In this document: positions 63,092 to 64,000 of the stretch, piece after piece
How the letters are laid out: each line of letters opens with the position of its first letter
Position numbering within the stretch: the stretch's first letter is position 1
Source of the DNA: Helicobacter sp. 11S02596-1
GTDB taxonomy: Bacteria > Campylobacterota > Campylobacteria > Campylobacterales > Helicobacteraceae
Length of the DNA: 64,000 nt
Assembly (NCBI RefSeq): GCF_002272825.1
Contig: NZ_MLAM01000005.1
Coordinates: forward strand, 62,001-126,000
Direction of reading: 5' to 3'
Translations under genes and position numbers: made by a program
The notes under the pieces: generated by a model
What the model was told of the DNA's origin: nothing
Database searches by the model: none
Seen by the model: only the letters and a program-made list of their open reading frames with translations

Positions 63092-64000
63092 TTATTGCTC
63101 GATATTCCCCATCGCTTCGCTTTGTGCGTTAGCGATGAGCGGATCGATGATCATATCGAGATTTCCTGTCAGCATAATCTCCTCCAAACTATAGAGCGTA
63201 AGGCTGATACGATGGTCAGTGAGTCTATTTTGCGGGTAATTATACGTTCGGATTCTCTCGCTACGATCCCCGCTACCTACTTGAGATTTCCTCGCTTCAG
63301 AATGTTGCATTTTTTGTTCTTCTAGCTGGGCTTCATAAATTCTGGCTTTGAGAATCTTCATCGCTTTGTCTTTATTTTTGTGTTGGGATTTTTCATCTTG
63401 CATTGAGACGCTAATACCTGTGGGGATATGCGTGATACGCACAGCAGAATCGGTGGTATTCACACATTGCCCCCCGTGCCCTCCCGCTCGAAAAACCTCG
63501 ACTTTGAGATCGCTTGGGTTGATGGTGATTTCAACATCATCAACCTCAGGCATAATCGCCACGGTGATAGCTGAAGTATGGATTCGCCCTTGGGATTCTG
63601 TCTCTGGGACTCTTTGAACCCTATGCGTGCCAGCTTCATACTTGAGTCTGGAATAAGCCCCGCCACCTTTGATAAGCGCAATGATTTCTTTGTAGCCTCC
63701 AAAGTTATTTTCACTCGAACTAATAATTTCTACTTTCCATTTTTTGGTATCGGCATAACGGCAGTAAGCCCGAAAAAGATCACCCACAAAAATGCCCGCC
63801 TCATCGCCACCCGTCCCAGCACGCAACTCCAAATAAATATTTTTATTATCATTGGGATCTTTGGGAATCAGGAGCGTTTTTATTTGGGATTCCAAAGCGT
63901 TTTTTTCTGATTCGAGGTTTTTGAGTTCTTCTTTGGCAAGCTCGCTGAGTTCTTTGTCTTCAAGCAATAGTTTGTTTTCTTTGATCGACTCAAGTGTGGC
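63092..64000 (-). CDS. prfA: Peptide chain release factor 1 (partial, 5' end outside window)
   Basis: This RF1 reads UAA/UAG stops. The visible 302 codons include the acidic [14 protein letters not shown] region, [14 protein letters not shown] (the P-E-T tripeptide stop-reading motif), and [20 protein letters not shown] with the catalytic GGQ. The frame is open through position 64000, so the N-terminal part and start codon are cut off. It converges on the ABC operon, 5 bases after the lipoprotein gene. Confidence 0.97.
   Translation of the reverse strand, partial: ATLESIKENKLLLEDKELSELAKEELKNLESEKNALESQIKTLLIPKDPNDNKNIYLELRAGTGGDEAGIFVGDLFRAYCRYADTKKWKVEIISSSENNFGGYKEIIALIKGGGAYSRLKYEAGTHRVQRVPETESQGRIHTSAITVAIMPEVDDVEITINPSDLKVEVFRAGGHGGQCVNTTDSAVRITHIPTGISVSMQDEKSQHKNKDKAMKILKARIYEAQLEEQKMQHSEARKSQVGSGDRSERIRTYNYPQNRLTDHRISLTLYSLEEIMLTGNLDMIIDPLIANAQSEAMGNIEQ

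Noticed and set aside
1-64000. CRISPR arrays, tRNA or rRNA genes, insertion sequences or prophage genes
   Set aside because: I read the gaps on both strands and saw no repeat-spacer pattern, cloverleaf, transposase or integrase. A tRNA or RNA search tool could confirm this.

Overview
The window comes from the chromosome of a Helicobacter-like member of the Campylobacterota. It has the S10-spc-alpha ribosomal protein cluster as one block, and the proteins I can compare from memory (SecY, S17, L29, RNase HII/fumarase neighbours, the fliK-flgD-flgE-rep block, the prfB-cheZ-U32 block) look like Helicobacter pylori proteins in the same local order. It is not H. pylori itself: it carries glutamate dehydrogenase, pyruvate oxidase, gluconate dehydrogenase, a tricarballylate cluster, MsrP and a stand-alone MsrB. 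A large autotransporter with a poly-G start region, moderate GC and these metabolic genes would fit a species such as H. mustelae, but that species guess is only inference.

Layout. 1-890 (minus): 3' part of an NAD(P)H-hydrate repair gene and msrB. 1004-14878 (minus): ribosomal cluster transcribed from a consensus promoter before rpsJ (14873-14902) through rpsJ, rplC, rplD, rplW, rplB, rpsS, rplV, rpsC, rplP, rpmC, rpsQ, rplN, rplX, rplE, rpsN, rpsH, rplF, rplR, rpsE, rplO, secY, map, infA, rpmJ, rpsM, rpsK, rpsD, rpoA and rplQ to a hairpin terminator at 1004-1042. 14992-18086: divergent AAA ATPase, then rnhB and fumC (minus). 18325-25837: autotransporter 1 (plus), then nrdA, a nitroreductase and typA (minus). 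25985-30594: flagellar fliK-flgD-flgE operon behind a sigma-54 promoter. 30655-33667 (minus): an FAD amine/amino-acid oxidase, MFS transporter and RidA, sitting between flgE and the rep helicase (33879-35951). 35968-36899 (minus): a candidate zeta-type kinase toxin/antitoxin pair with a palindrome over its promoter. 37006-41402 (minus): pyruvate oxidase and a two-subunit gluconate-dehydrogenase-type enzyme. 41541-41649 (minus): a signal recognition particle RNA gene. 41695-45605 (minus): tcuB, tcuA and tcuC, with a divergent GntR/FCD regulator (45814). 46656-51973: a small outer-membrane protein and, convergent with it, a 1474-residue autotransporter with a duplicated poly-G start region. 52208-55889 (minus): purE, U32 protein, cheZ and prfB. 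56016-60028 (plus): ICL/PEP-mutase family protein, msrP, gdhA and hemerythrin. 60127-63086 (plus): polar amino acid ABC transporter with a CjaA-type lipoprotein. 63092-64000 (minus): prfA, cut by the window end.

Functional picture. The accessory genes describe a respiratory, amino-acid- and organic-acid-using host-associated bacterium. Electrons enter at the membrane from pyruvate, gluconate and tricarballylate/citrate-type acids. Amino acids are imported (ABC and MFS systems) and oxidised, RidA clears imine by-products, glutamate dehydrogenase handles ammonia, and MsrB/MsrP repair oxidised methionine. Surface variation is suggested by the poly-G tract at the big autotransporter.

There is no stretch over 300 bases without a gene once the SRP RNA is counted. 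The longest gaps (18087-18324, 33668-33878, 38722-38934, 45606-45813, 51974-52207) are AT-rich and hold promoters and hairpins only. I saw no tRNA, rRNA, insertion sequence, prophage or CRISPR array.
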